DNA of 64,000 nucleotides from Rhabdophis nuchalis (GCA_039707465.1 CM077643.1:62498605-62562604), one strand, 5' to 3'; counted from the stretch's first letter, positions 10,556 to 21,821 are shown. Notes: generated from the letters alone by a model not told the origin. Translations and numbers: made by a program.

Positions 10556-11189
10556 CTGTGTCTGTGTCTGTGTCTGTGTTTCTGTCTCTCTGTGTGTGTG
10601 TCTTTGTCTCTCTCTCTCTGTCTCTCTCTCTCTCTCTGTGTCTCTGTGTTTCTGTCTCTCTCTGTGTGTGTCTTTGTCTCTCTCTCTCTCTCTCCCTCCC
10701 TCCCTCCCCCTGTGTCTCTGTGTTTCTGTCTCTCTCTCTGTGTGTCTTTGTCTCTCTCTCTCTGTCTCTCTGTCTCTGTGTGTGTGTGTGTGTGTGTTTC
10801 TGTCTCTGTCTGTGTGCCTTTGTCTCTCTCTCTCTTTCTATCTCTGTCTGTGTGTGTGTGTGTCTGTCTGTCTGTCTGTCTCTGTCTCTCTTTCTCTCTG
10901 TGTGTGTGTCTTTGTGTCTTTGTCTCTCTCTGTGTGTGTCTTTGTCTCTCTCTCTCTGTCTCTGTCTCTCTGTGTCTGTGTTTCTGTCTCTGTGTGTGTG
11001 TCTTTGTCTCTCTCTCTTTCTCTCTCTGTCTCTGTCTCTCTGTCTGTCTCTGTCTCTCTCTCCCCGTGTCTCTGTATTTCTGTCTCTCTGTGTGTGTCTT
11101 TGTCTCTCTCTCTGTGTGTGTGTGTGTGTGTGTCTGTCTCTCTCTGTGTATGTCTGTCTCTCTCTCTGTTGTGTGTGTGTGTGTGTGTG
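10458..11189 (+). repeat. Pyrimidine-rich satellite-like array
   Basis: About 730 bp built of CT, TG and CTTTGTCT motifs. It starts with a pure TC run (about 10469-10541) and ends in TG runs. A marker TTTCTGTCTCT recurs at about 10578, 10648, 10722, 10796, 10980 and 11074, showing a higher-order unit of 70-74 bp. Long open frames across it encode only S, L, V and C and are artefacts of the repeat. Confidence 0.9.
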
Positions 11190-12493
11190 AAGCTCCTGTG
11201 CTAAAGAGAAGAATTAAAAAATGGCCAACACATACCTATGTATTTGTACTTACTAAAACAAAACCTCAGCACATTGGTTTACCTGCTGTCCTAGCATTTG
11301 CCTAAGCCTCAGCATTCCATAAAACGCAGGACAAGTGTTCAGGCACAGGGCAGTTTTCTGCCCATTACTGTCATTTTGGAGGCAAGTCAGAGCTGCCAGT
11401 ATGGTAGCAGCTTGATTAAAGTTTGGGGCCTTAATAGATCATTTAAAAAACCCCAAATTATCCCCACTCCCCTGTCGATCCACCTGGACCCCTGCCCTAG
11501 GTGCATGGCAGTTTTCAACCAGCACCAGAGCAGCCACGTCTGGGCCCGAGGTTCCTGCTTATTCCCCCAGGATGCCTTGTTGCAGGGCTAGACCTACATT
11601 CTCAGCTGCATTTAATCTGCTCTGAGACAAGCTGGCTATGAGAAAATGCACAAGGGGGTGGGGGGAGAGGCACATAAGCAAAAGACACCGAAAAAAGTTG
11701 GACAGTTGGCCTGCTTTGTTCACTTGGTAAACTGGAGGAAGGCCAGCAACAGCGGAGCTCCCTTGGCAATACAAGTCTGTTCCAATTAATCGTGTTTAAC
11801 CATTCTAATCACACTTTAGCACATTAATCCTATTTTCAATCCAAAACACATCTGAAAGAGCGGCATGTGGGCCTTTTTATAGCAACCGCAAATCAGATGT
11901 AATGGAGAGACAGAGGGCCCTAGTTTACTCTGCACTTTCACTGAACTTAGACTTAATAAAATATGTGACTGAGTTGTGGTTGGGTTTACTGCACGATGTT
12001 GATGCTTCCACATATAAATAGATCTCCTAAGTAACTTAAAAACCTGTCAGAAAAAGCAGTGAAAATTTGATTATAAGATATTCGGCACACAGATTGTGTA
12101 ATAATGATTGATTGCTCATCAACCAGGGAGGGAAAAAGACTACAGAACCAATACAATTTTGATTCAGTAACAGAACTGTCCTCCATCATTTAGTACGGTC
12201 AGGTAAAGTTAAACGTTTCTAACAATACCAAATTATGGCCATCTTCTTCAATGTTTCTTTCTTTCTTTGTTAAGCTTGTTTCAATCCACCTACTCAACCA
12301 TTCAAGGCAGCTTATAGATTCTCTGGGTTGCATCCAGACATCTTCTGTTTGTTAAAAGGTCTCCTATCCAACAGGGACTCCCACAGGGGGAATAGCAGAA
12401 GCCATTGGGTTGAAAAAATTCTGCCACAGATTTCTGCTGGAAACAAATTGTGTTGTTTTGTTTCCCTGGAGTTTGCAAAGAAGCGAAAGTAGC
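11190..12493. other. Unassigned stretch
   Basis: No gene or named repeat recognised over 1.3 kb. Confidence 0.5.
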
Positions 12494-12571
12494 ACATATA
12501 TGTGTGTGTGTGTGTGTGTGTTGCGTTTGTGCTTACCAGGGTGTTGTCACACATACACACACACACATATA
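12494..12571. repeat. Inverted pair of TG and CA microsatellites
   Basis: ATATATGTGTGTGTG at about 12494-12520 is mirrored by CACACACACATATAT at about 12549-12571, around a roughly 28-bp unique loop. The pair could form a hairpin. Confidence 0.7.
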
Positions 12572-13257
12572 TCCCACTAACATTTAATTGTTCACCATAA
12601 CAAATCTGTCTTCTCCCAACTTTGCATCTTTAAAAGCACGTTCTCTACCAAACATTGTGTGAAAACTAGTAAGTTTTAAAATGTACCTCATATGGGGAGA
12701 AGGAGAATTTGCAGTTGAATAGACATTTTCAGTTTTTTACTCCTTCCTAGAATAAACCAAGTTAGATTATTTGGGGGCCTCCCGTACTGCATCTCATGTG
12801 GTTCTGGAAGGTTCTGGATCCCTGAAGCAGTTTTTTTTATTTGGTGGGAGGAATTAGGAATTTAAAAATTGTCTTCCTACTTTCCTAAAGTAAACTATCT
12901 TCTGAACAGAAATATTTATGTACAGTATGCTACAGATTCAAGCCACTAAAAAACAAATGGAGATGATAGCATTAAAGCTGTTTTAATAACATTTTAAAAA
13001 GGAATATTATTCAATCTTATGACAACTTATTAACAGTCTCAAAATCCTGGTGTCTGTAGAAGTCATTATTTTTTATGCTGAAAAATAAAGTGGGCCACAA
13101 GGGGATCCAGAATACAGTAGCTGCTTTTCCACTCTTTTTGCTGGTTATTTTGCTTTTGCTTTTACATTTTATCAGGGGCAAAACCTGTTTTCTCTTTCTT
13201 AAGTCTGTTGGCACTGAATCTTTTTCTCCTTTACTTTGGAGGTGCTACACTCCTTTT
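12572..13257. other. Unassigned stretch
   Basis: Nothing recognised. A perfect 11-bp stem (TTCCCTGGTGG at 13258-13268 with 13278-13288) follows it, just before the next MITE. Confidence 0.45.
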
Positions 13258-13304
13258 TTCCCTGGTGGGCAGGGGGGCCACCAGGGAATCAGAATGGTCA
13301 GCAA

Positions 13305-13584
13305 CAGTGATGGGTTCCGGATTCCAGCGTCATCCACATGCACGCGTGTGCAGCGCACGCATGCATTATACTTGCCTGCAATGCTTCCACAACCCTCCGC
13401 GATGCTCCAGCTGCTTGGCGGAGTGTCACACAGGCATTGTACGCACCACGCACATGGACAGAAGCGCCAAAGGCATAAAGGACAGGTAAGAAGTGAGGGT
13501 GGGCAGGTGGGCCCTCTGGAGCACTGGACCAGAACGGTATCTGGTGCTCCGGGTAGGCTCCGGTACGCCTGCAACCCACCACTG
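13305..13584. mobile_element. hAT-like MITE (CAGTGGTGGG group)
   Basis: Left end CAGTGATGGGTTCCGG, right end CAACCCACCACTG. Perfect 8-bp duplications GTCAGCAA flank it (13297-13304, 13585-13592). The interior has alternating GCACGCGTGTGCAGCGCACG, a CpG-rich purine-pyrimidine stretch. Open frames through it on both strands are not domain-bearing. Confidence 0.85.
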
Positions 13585-13644
13585 GTCAGCAAACAGAGAA
13601 TTTAAAAGCCACTGTGACAGTTGTAATTCAGGTTCTTTGCATTC

Positions 13645-14106
13645 AAAGATCGCATTCTGTCCCACACATCCCTTTGACCGATTCGCTCCCACAGAGAGGG
13701 ACTTCTCCAGATACCGTCTGCTAGGCAATGCCAGCGGGTGACGACCAGGGGAAGGGCCTTCTCTGTGGTGGGCCCAACCCTCTGGAACGATCTACCCCCC
13801 GATATTAGGACCACTACAGACCTCCGCTCCTTCCGCCAAAAATTAAAGACACACTTTTTCCATCTTGCCAGCCTGGCTTAACTTATCGCACCAGCCTACA
13901 CTGACATTTAAATTGTTTTAATGGGGATTTTTAGGGATTTTCTAGGTTTTATATTTAAAATTTTTAGTACAGGTTTAACTTGTTTAATTTGTTTTTAATA
14001 TTTATAAATTAGGATGTCTCTATGTTTTTAAATTTCCTGTACACCGCCCCAAGTCCCTTTGGGGAGAGGGAGCGGTATATAAATCAAAATAAAGTTAAAG
14101 TTAAAG
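13645..14106 (+). mobile_element. L2-clade LINE 3' end
   Basis: Plus-strand translation shows the L2 C-terminus: a DRIL-type start, PIRSHREGLL, a PTLWNDLP-type block, TTTDLRSFRQKLKTHFF-like wording and a stop. The 3' UTR with TTTTAAATTTCCTGTACACC and GGGGAGAGGGAGCGGTATAT follows. The tail is a TTAAAG repeat (14089-14107). The copy is 5'-truncated at about 13645. Confidence 0.85.
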
Positions 14107-14378
14107 TCTTCTGGGCATTATAGAAGAATAACAAAATGGCTATAATATAAACATGAAAAGAATATAAAGAGTCCCATCCTTATTAAAATAACTATTAAAT
14201 TGCAATTGCCAAATCAAGTGTATTAAATTCAAAATATAAGTACCAGGTGATACACTTTCTCAAAGACCGCTATACTCTCTGATTATATGGACATATCCAT
14301 ATAGTTTTCTTATCAATAATATAAAATCATTGTTGGGGGTTTTTTGGGGGGGGGTTCATCAATAATATAAAGTCATCA

Positions 14379-14448
14379 TGGCTGACTGGGGAATTATGGG
14401 AGTTGAAGTTCCCAAATCTTAAAGTTGCCAAGTTTGAAAAACACTGAG
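14379..14448. mobile_element. Single right arm of the hairpin MITE
   Basis: Begins at the palindrome centre (GGCTGACTGGGGAATTATGG) and ends GTTTGAAAAACACTGAG. The left arm is absent. Confidence 0.65.
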
Positions 14449-14475
14449 CATATAGCCCTGGGATACCTAGTGGAT

Positions 14476-14655
14476 CAGTGGTGGGTTGCCAATTTTGTTA
14501 CTATTGGTTCGGGCACACTCCCACACATGAGTGCGTGTGTGCGACGCTTCTGCGCATGCACAGAAGCATCCGGGCGGGTGGGTGGGAGAGCCTCCTGCTG
14601 TTCTGCTACTACTGTTTCTGTTGATCCGGGCCAAACCGGCAGCAACCCGCCTCTG
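14476..14655. mobile_element. hAT-like MITE (CAGTGGTGGG group)
   Basis: Left end CAGTGGTGGGTTGCC, right end GCAACCCGCCTCTG. Perfect 8-bp duplications TAGTGGAT (14468-14475, 14656-14663). A short sub-type also seen at 36795-36939, with GCGTGTGTGCG and CGCATGCAC inside. Confidence 0.85.
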
Positions 14656-14663
14656 TAGTGGAT

Positions 14664-15249
14664 TCCTGAATAAATACTGGCTAAATTTAATCCTGTTTAT
14701 TTTTTCCAAGGTCAATAAGGTTGGCTAGGTGCTGCTACCCATTGTGATGAAAGGTACATTAACAGAAGGCAAAATGATATGCTAGTCATGTCTATTTAAT
14801 AAATTATAGCAAATTTTGAAGAAAACACAATTATGGGCCTCCCCACTTCTACTACTGGGTGTCTCCAATAATAAGCAGCTCTGTGAGGAAAGAGCAAATT
14901 GTTGGAAAATTGTTGGGAATTTAAATATTTTTTTTAAAAAAAACTATGAATATCATTATGTGCAGTTTCATTAATACTTATGAACGGCTGTTTCTGTCTT
15001 GAGCTAAGAGAATGGTAGGATAAGAATAGGAGATATTTTGAATTTCTTGGATTTTTTTAAGTATTGTAGGAGGATTGATCATAATGATTCTGCAAGACTC
15101 ATAAGTGGTGCCTGCTGTTTCTAGATTAATAACAAAATAAGATTTTAAGATTGCTTCTTTATTGTCTAGGTTCTTAGAAATGCTAATGACTGCTGTAATG
15201 TCCTATCTTATGCATGTTTATTTTAAATATATGTTAAGTTTTTAAGGGC
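14664..15249. other. Unassigned AT-rich stretch
   Basis: Nothing recognised. Confidence 0.45.
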
Positions 15250-15412
15250 TGATTAATAAATAAGAGACCAGGATGGATCCATTTCGGGCTTATTAGCCCT
15301 CTTCAGCTGGCCATACTACCTCCACTGGGGTTTGAACCGGCACTCTCCAGCATATCAAGCAAGGCTCTCTATGCTTTGAGCTATCCAGCTGATTCCCTGA
15401 TTACATCAGCCT
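15250..15412 (-). mobile_element. tRNA-derived SINE-like element
   Basis: Read on the minus strand the head is tRNA-like: GGATAGCTCAAAGCATAGAG fits an A box and GGTTCAAACCCC fits a B box at the expected spacing. The body GAGGGCTAATAAGCCCGAAAT and the 3' part GTCTCTTATTTATTAATC do not look like tRNA. No acceptor-stem pairing is seen, so this is a SINE rather than a tRNA gene. The family is not recognised. Confidence 0.55.
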
Positions 15413-15446
15413 GAATATATATGGGTTACAAGGGTCTTTAGACACT

Positions 15447-15505
15447 GACCACTTGATGGCAGCAAAGAGAGACAGAAAATCCAGCTTTGCTGCCATCTAG
15501 TAGTC
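15447..15505. repeat. Short inverted repeat, MITE-like
   Basis: GACCACTTGATGGCAGCAAAG (split here as GACCACTTGATGG plus CAGCAAAG) at 15447-15467 pairs with 15485-15505 at 19 of 21 positions. A similar GATGGCAGCAAAAG...CTGCCATCTGATGG pair sits near 21466-21515, so this is probably a small dispersed element. Confidence 0.55.
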
Positions 15506-15509
15506 AAGC

Positions 15510-16079
15510 AGACATGGTAAGACTACTTGAAAGTAAGTTCCAGCCAATTAATGGGATTTTGAATCAAGGCCAGGAATTGCAAGAATTATGGGATTCTTTC
15601 TCACCAAACTGTAGATGCCAGGGTGTTTTTGAAATTAACTCCTGCAAGTCAGCTGACCATTAAATACTTCCCTGCAGGAATATATATATAAAGCATTTTG
15701 TGTTTCTCATTCTTTGTCTCAGTATCAAGTTCTGTGAGGGTTTTGGGATGTTTTTCATTTCACTGAATTTATTCACTTAGGACATCTATTAAAAGAATTT
15801 CCTACTGTTGAGTTAATTGCAGAGAGGAAAATTCACATTGAGATTTTGATCCTGAAGAATAATTCATTTCCTCCAGTTTTCCCAGTTAAATAATTCTTTG
15901 TACATGGGATGATTTAGATTATGCATAAATTTAGCCTTGCGTAAAATTAACAGCTTCAAAATTTCTCTTCCAAAGAGGCATTTTAGTTATTTATATTTGT
16001 ATTTTATAGCACCCACTACTAAGTCTAATGGCAGTTTAGAATAAAATTTCCTGCTCAGGCTTGTTTACACTTATTGATA
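15510..16079. other. Unassigned stretch
   Basis: Nothing recognised. Confidence 0.45.
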
Positions 16080-16087
16080 GTCTGCCC

Positions 16088-16497
16088 CCCGTGATGGCGA
16101 ACCGATGACATGTGTGCCTGAAGTGGCACACCTGCCTGAAGTGGCAAGAGGAGCTATGTCACCTGACATGTGTGGCATCGCCTGCTCCTCTTCCGGATTT
16201 CTGGCGTGCATGCACGTGCAACAATCAGCTGGCTTTCGTGCATGCAGCAGGGCTAGAAACTGGAAGGGCTGGTCTTCCATTTTCCAGCGTGAGTATGCAT
16301 GTGCCAGCCAGCTGATTATCGCACATGCATGGATGCCAGTAACTGGAAGACTAGCTGTGTGTGCCGGAAACTGGAAGTTCATTTTTCGGCATGTGCCTGC
16401 CCCCTGGACAGCTTCTCTTCCAGTTTGTGGTCCAGACGAGTGTGCCCATGCGCACTCCCTTTTCAGCACTCGGTGCCGAAAAGGTTCCCCATTACTG
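16088..16497. mobile_element. hAT-like MITE (GATGGCGAAC ends)
   Basis: The left end GTGATGGCGAACC and right end GGTTCCCCATTACTG match the end type of 125-497. Flanks GTCTGCCC (16080-16087) and GTCTACCC (16498-16505) match at 7 of 8. The interior carries repeated GGAAACTGGAAG and GCATGTGCC phrases; open frames in all directions lack domains. Confidence 0.75.
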
Positions 16498-16505
16498 GTC
16501 TACCC

Positions 16506-16994
16506 TGTCTCATAACCTTAAAAGTTGGGTAATATTTTTATTGTAAGCTGCTATGCTGCACTGTGCCATTTGGTACATCTATCAAAATGTCGTGGTGTAA
16601 AGGAACCCCACTTTCCCTGATGCCTGACCTCCTTGCAAGGCAGGTTACCCTTTTCTTTCTCCTCTAGCTATGGAGTGGGAACATGCTAGAAATTTTACAT
16701 ATTTAGCTGTCCAGGAGTAAGAATGCAATGTAGCTTTTTTCAGAGTTTCCTCTTTGGCACAGCTAAATAAACACAGTGTAATAAATGCTTCCAAGCTGTT
16801 CAGGCACATTGATGGATAATCCCTTAAAGGTGGAAAGAAATCTTTATCAGCTACCCACTCCACCATGAATACATCAGAACCTCTGATTTAGTAAATTCTT
16901 ATGCATTTTGAATGCCTCCGGGTCACTGTTGATGCCTGATGACTTCCTGCATTATCCCTGCAGTTCTTTTTATCAAACTGTTGTTGTTTTTTAT
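16506..16994. other. Unassigned stretch
   Basis: Nothing recognised. Confidence 0.45.
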
Positions 16995-17144
16995 AGAAAA
17001 TTCACACTGGTTGTCTTTGTCTCCTTCCTAGGGTTGAGGGAGAATGGTCAGCTGAAAATCACCTTGTGGCCTTTTTTTTTTTTGCCTAAGGTGGGATTAG
17101 AACTCAGACTAGAACTCCAGTTCCTAGCCTGATACCTTAGCCAC
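16995..17144 (-). mobile_element. tRNA-derived SINE, partial
   Basis: On the minus strand the head reads TAGTGGCTAAGGTATCAGG (A-box-like) and GAGTTCTAATCCCACC (B-box-like). The body then has CACAAGGTGATTTTCAGCTG and CCCTAGGAAGGAGACAAAG, a phrase set I associate with a squamate SINE. Its 5' end abuts the MITE at 17145. The 3' part seems truncated near 16995. Confidence 0.6.
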
Positions 17145-17523
17145 TACAGGTAGTCCTCACTTATTGGCCACAATAAAGATCAGCAATTGCATTGTTCATC
17201 AGCACAGATATTAAACATGATGTCATGTGAAAGCACTGATTTATAACAAGTTCCAGCTGTGGTCATTAAGTGAATCATCACAGGTCATGAAGCCCAATGT
17301 CATTTTACTGGGGCTTGTGACTGCCTGCTGGCTTCCCCATTGACTTTGCTTGTCATAAGCTGGCTAGGAAGGTTGCAAATAGCAATCATCGGACTATGGA
17401 ACCATCATAGTTGTCTGCCAAGTGCCTGAATTGCAATCATAGGACTGTGGGATTGTTGCCGCAGAGGCAACTTTGAGGACCAGTCGTAAGTCTTGTTTTG
17501 ATGGTAAATGAGGGCTACTTGTG
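17145..17523. mobile_element. MITE with ACAGGTAGTCCTC ends
   Basis: Left end TACAGGTAGTCCTCACTTA, right end TAAATGAGGGCTACTTGTG, an imperfect inverted repeat. The interior includes GGGGCTTGTGACTGCC and AGCAATCATCGGAC. The flanks agree with a TA-type target (TA versus TG) but do not prove it. A partial relative lies at 60250-60465. Confidence 0.6.
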
Positions 17524-19495
17524 CATCAAACTGGCTGTTCTTATGCGTTGCTCTTAGGTAATTTGATTAATTAACCAAGGATTCCAAGAATAGACAGGAC
17601 CCAAGCCAAAAGCATATGAATAGTTTTGCATTGTATCACGAGGTGACTTTAGAGGCCAATAGACAGCAGTATACAAAAGCCAAAGAAGAACCAGAAATTT
17701 AAAGTTTATATAGGCAAATAAGGAGGAGGAAATGGCTACACCCCGACAAGAATTCTTATTTGTTTGAAAAGGAATGTTGATTTGGATGCAATTGGAGGAA
17801 AAAAGTAAACTGGAGCCGAGAGCCAGGGATTCATCACAGGCTTGTTCTTTGCTTCTTTCCAAATTGGCCCTTGCTATCAGATATTTGGATGGGAATAGGC
17901 TGGAGAGGACAGGTATTCTCATTGCCATACCTTAGCAATGATTTCAGCTGTGCCTGGCAACAAAGTGGTAATCAATGTAGCCGGCGCAGGGCATGATAAA
18001 ATGAATTTGTAAATGAATGTTCATCAGTCTTCCTAGTTGATATACTCTGGACCAAAGGCAGTTTCTCAAGGCTCTTTTCACAGTCCAAATGCGTACACAA
18101 AAGCATTCCATTCTAAGTAAGTATTTCTATTTATTCCAAAGGACACAATTTTAGAATATCTTAGTTTGTTTTTAGGGACATTCTCTAGCACTATAATTAC
18201 CCACCATCCAAGAGGTGCTATTATGGTTCTTTTCATAGTTCTTCCTCATAGAGCCATACGCTGTGGCTTTAAATAGTTAGAGTATCCTAGCCTCAAATAT
18301 ATGCAAATGTACACAACCATGTGCTATTAACTGTGCTTTGAGTTGTTCCTTAACAATGTTAAATATTTAAGTTGTTCCTTCTTACTGAGACTCTTTTTCC
18401 AGGACATGGTGGGGTTTTTTTTTGTTCCATATTTTACTTCCTGTAGCTTTAAAGGCAAGCAACTAAGGGGGAGAGAAAAAAAAACCCCTTTCATTACTCT
18501 TTAGTAGCTGATACATCACAGATTTCATTTTGGCAGTTCAAAAGGAGCATAATGAAATGTAAATTGTTCAGCAAGATCAACTAAACCCATAAGTCTTTAA
18601 TTTAGATCTGGAGCAAGGATGAAGCTATCAATTCATGCTAAATGAAATATGTAACGGTGCGTAATATGATAAAGTAATGTGTGGTGGGGAGGGAGTTCAT
18701 TTTTTTGTAACTCTTTGCTAGATTATCCTAGCATATTTATTTTCTTAGCAAACACTTAATGCAACACATTTTTTTTTTAAAAAGAACTGGATAGCTACAT
18801 TAGGATAACTTAAATTCAAAGTGGGCCTTAGCTTATCCAGCTAAGTAAGATTTTATTAAAACATCTAATTCATTGCAGCACTATTCTGGAAGAATTGCAG
18901 GATATGGTTAATGTAGTGTATCAGATGGGAATGGCTTTCACAGAGCCACCTGCATTTAATATACAGCTGTCAGAATTCTCTGCTTGCTACCACTTAACCC
19001 TGAAAGAAATATGTAACAATTTGATTGGCCCAGAAATCTCCCATGTAAAAATGCATGGAATTATATTAGACATTCATACAAGGACATGTCAAAATGCAAA
19101 GCGTAGCATAAAAGGGGGATTCGTACTGTATAAGCTATTCTTTTCTTTGCATTTTAAAAAAAAAACCCTAAATTATTATTATTACCTCTTCAAGGTTGGG
19201 GAAAATAACAGGTAATTGATGCTGCGCATGTTTTGGATCTGTCTTCATGGATTGAGGCCATTATGACCAATTTAAAGAGGAACAAGTAGCATACATATAC
19301 ATTTCTCATCCCTATGGGTAGTGTAGTATGATGCGTGTTAAGATTTTCCATATTGTGGGAAGGAAGGTTATTGGCTGGTAATTAAAGAGTGTTGTTTTCT
19401 TATGGGGATCTTTCCTGATCAGAATTGTCTTTCCTTAGGTCAGTTAGTCTGGGTGGGAGCTGGCTGTTAGTAACCAGTAAGTATGGTTACTTACC
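17524..19495. other. Unassigned stretch
   Basis: About 2 kb without recognisable repeat, RNA or gene. The 106-codon frame at 18895-19215 shows no motif and ends in a simple ATT-rich tract. Confidence 0.5.
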
Positions 19496-19796
19496 AGACC
19501 TCTGTACTATCACCGACCTTCGCCTCTTCCGCCAGACTTTAAAAACATATTTCTTCCATATGGCCGGCCTGGCATAGCTGCTACAGCCATGTTATTTTAG
19601 AATTGGGTTTTAAGTTAATTGTCTTCTCTTTTACCACGGGTTAAATGATTTAATTGTAGTTTTAAATTTTTAAATTTTTGTAGAATTTTGTACTGTTGTA
19701 TTTTTGGATTTTAAGTTCCTGTGCGCCGCCCTGAGTCCCTTTTGGGAGATAGGGCGGGATAGAAGTCTAATAAAATAAATAAATAAATAAATAAAT
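19496..19796 (+). mobile_element. L2-clade LINE 3' end
   Basis: Starts in the last L2 codons (a TDLRLFRQTLKTYFFHMAGLA-type patch, 19514-19577) and continues into the 3' UTR with CCTGTGCGCCGCCCTGAGTC and an AATAAATAAATA tail (19770-19796). It inserted at the edge of the older non-LTR element that follows. Confidence 0.8.
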
Positions 19797-20409
19797 GGAA
19801 CATGTCCAGATCAGGTGCTATGCAGCTCTTCATGTTCTTGACCTACTGTTGAACGTCTGCTACTGTGATGGTTCCTTCTCTGGGAGATTGCTGTGGTCTG
19901 ATCTCACAACCTGCAGCGATTTTGCACTGGTATTATGTCTCTTCTCTTTCACTTTTATATTCTTCCAGTACTCTTCAGTTTGTACTGTTAGTGGCCCTGC
20001 TGTTACTGTTTTGTTGTATTGCAGTTGGGAATACACAAACACACACACACATTTATTTATTATTTATTTGTTTATTTATTTATTTGGAGAACAAGGCATT
20101 TATCTTCTTGGCCTCCGCTTCTCTAGTGTATCTCCTTAGCTTGGTGCCCAGTGCAGTGAGCCTTTGTTTAGCAGATGGCCTCAGATAGCATCAGGCCCTT
20201 ATATTTTTCAGTAGCCGAGTCTTATGCTTAATCTCCATAGCAGTGGTGGGTTTCTGCAGGCTCGCACCTACTCGCGAGAGCCGGTTGGTGAAATTTAGAG
20301 AACCGGTGAGAGGGGGTTCCACCGGCGTACCTGGAAGTAAATCTGGCCCGCCGCTGCCAGTGACCCAACGGGAAGGAAAGGAAGAAAGGAAGGAAGGAAG
20401 AAGGAAGGA

Positions 20410-20469
<60 letters not shown>

Positions 20470-21400
20470 AGGAATTTATCATCACAATTGAGTCCAAAAT
20501 TTTGGTGGCTAAGCAAGAGCGTTGTTAACTGAGTTTCACCACATTTTAAAAGGTGGCCACTCCCACCCTGTCACATGACTGCCAAGCTACGCCCACAAAA
20601 TAGGCCACACCTACAGAGTAGGTTCTAAAAAATTTGAAACCCACCACTGCTCCATAGCCTTCTATAATTCTACCAGCTGATTAACCTCTTTCCAAGTTGC
20701 CTTGACCATAGCCTCATTTCCCGATGGTGGGTATGTACTGCTGTTCTTCTTGATCATGTAGTCCAGCATCTCTAGGATTACAATGGCTGTAGCTTATACT
20801 AGTCTAATGGTTTGAGTTATGATAGTAGAGATTGTTGTAAGGGCTCATTTGGCATCTTCTGACCTACTATCTGATGTTATTTCTCAACCGAGGCTTGGTA
20901 ATTGGTCTTGAGGGTGACTGTAGCTAGTTTATCCATGATCTTATATATCAGTTGCTGTGCTCTGTAATGGAGGGACTGGCAGCCACTCTCTAGCCCCAGG
21001 TGTTGGTTGCATATCCAGTTGTTCTGGATCATTTTGAGTCTGGGATGTAAAATTAGTTGGTCTATTCTGAAGTTGTCAGAAAGCTTCCTATTCACTACAT
21101 TGAAGCATTGGGTAACAAGCTGTTCTAAAAACTCAGAGCACTTTTTGTGTGGCTGTTGATAAAAATAGGATCGCCAACATGATCGCTAACGTTTGAGGAT
21201 GGGTATGGCACAAGAAGATCTTCTTTCCATCTATAGATCCCTCATATGTATTCTCCTCATCTGGTCTGTTGTAATAGCGTTCCATCAATTCCAGGTTCTC
21301 TTGTCTTATCCATGTATGGTTTGTTTTAGTGGCCCCCTTATTGTCAGATTGTTTGAATGTTTAAGTTTTAGCCCTGCATTTTGCCCAAAAATTTCCCCCT
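19797..21400 (-). pseudogene. Decayed non-LTR retrotransposon, pre-RT region
   Basis: Read on the minus strand from 21400 down, pieces of a continuous protein survive. There is a WIRQENLELMERYY patch (about 21320-21250) and then the 72-codon frame 20877-21095 with LILHPRLKMIQNNWICN and LHYRAQQLIYKIM. After the MITE insertion, AKQRLTALGTKLRRYTREA lies near 20155. Further on, frameshifted remnants read YWKN..., DHSNLP and APD. The order resembles the region just upstream of the reverse transcriptase in some non-LTR elements, but I cannot name the clade and no RT catalytic box remains. A TTTA/CA microsatellite (20036-20085) and MITE 20241-20649 interrupt it. No host gene is implied. Confidence 0.5.
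20241..20649. mobile_element. hAT-like MITE carrying a GAAA microsatellite
   Basis: Left end CAGTGGTGGGTTTCTG, right end GAAACCCACCACTG. Perfect 8-bp duplications CTCCATAG (20233-20240, 20650-20657). Inside, GGAA grades into a long GAAA run (about 20375-20471). It is inserted in the decayed non-LTR element. Confidence 0.88.
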
Positions 21401-21609
21401 GAAATTTTTTGTGTGGATTAACTAAGGCTGCCAGGTCTGGACTGCAAAAAATCCTTACAGCTGTTAGATGGCAGCAAAAGTAATTGAGAAAATTTTCTAG
21501 ACTGCCATCTGATGGTCATCCAGATCTTGCATACAGGTCTCAAACACCTGAAATTGATACATAGACTTAAAAAGAATTTACTATTAGTAACAGACTACAT
21601 CGTCAAATG

Positions 21610-21813
21610 CAGGGGTCCCCATCCTTTTTGGCACCAGGGACTGGTTTCATGTAAAAAAAATTCCGCGGACCAGTGGGAGCCTCCAGCGGGTGAGTCGAGT
21701 CACGTGGGCCGCACGCGTTCGGCAGTCACGTGAAACCTGAGGCTCACTCCGGCCCAGTTACTATCAAGCCACGGACCGGCAGCGGTCTGCAGCCTGGGGG
21801 TTGGGGACCCCTG
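21610..21813. mobile_element. hAT-like MITE (CAGGGGTCCCCA ends)
   Basis: Left end CAGGGGTCCCCATCC, right end TTGGGGACCCCTG. Flanks GTCAAATG (21602-21609) and GTCTAATG (21814-21821) match at 7 of 8. CACGTG occurs twice in the interior, along with CCGCGGACC. A shorter, diverged relative is at 50561-50755. Confidence 0.8.
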
Positions 21814-21821
21814 GTCTAATG

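Noticed and set aside
10433..11305. Long plus-strand open frames of 200-290 codons
   Set aside because: They encode only S, L, V and C from the CT/TG array; all three frames are open for the same reason.
13075..13605. Overlapping open frames on both strands
   Set aside because: They cross the boundary of the MITE at 13305-13584 and carry no recognisable motif.
21448..21535. GATGGCAGCAAAAG...CTGCCATCTGATGG inverted pair as a full MITE
   Set aside because: The outer ends do not pair and no flank duplication is visible; kept only as a comparison for 15447-15505.
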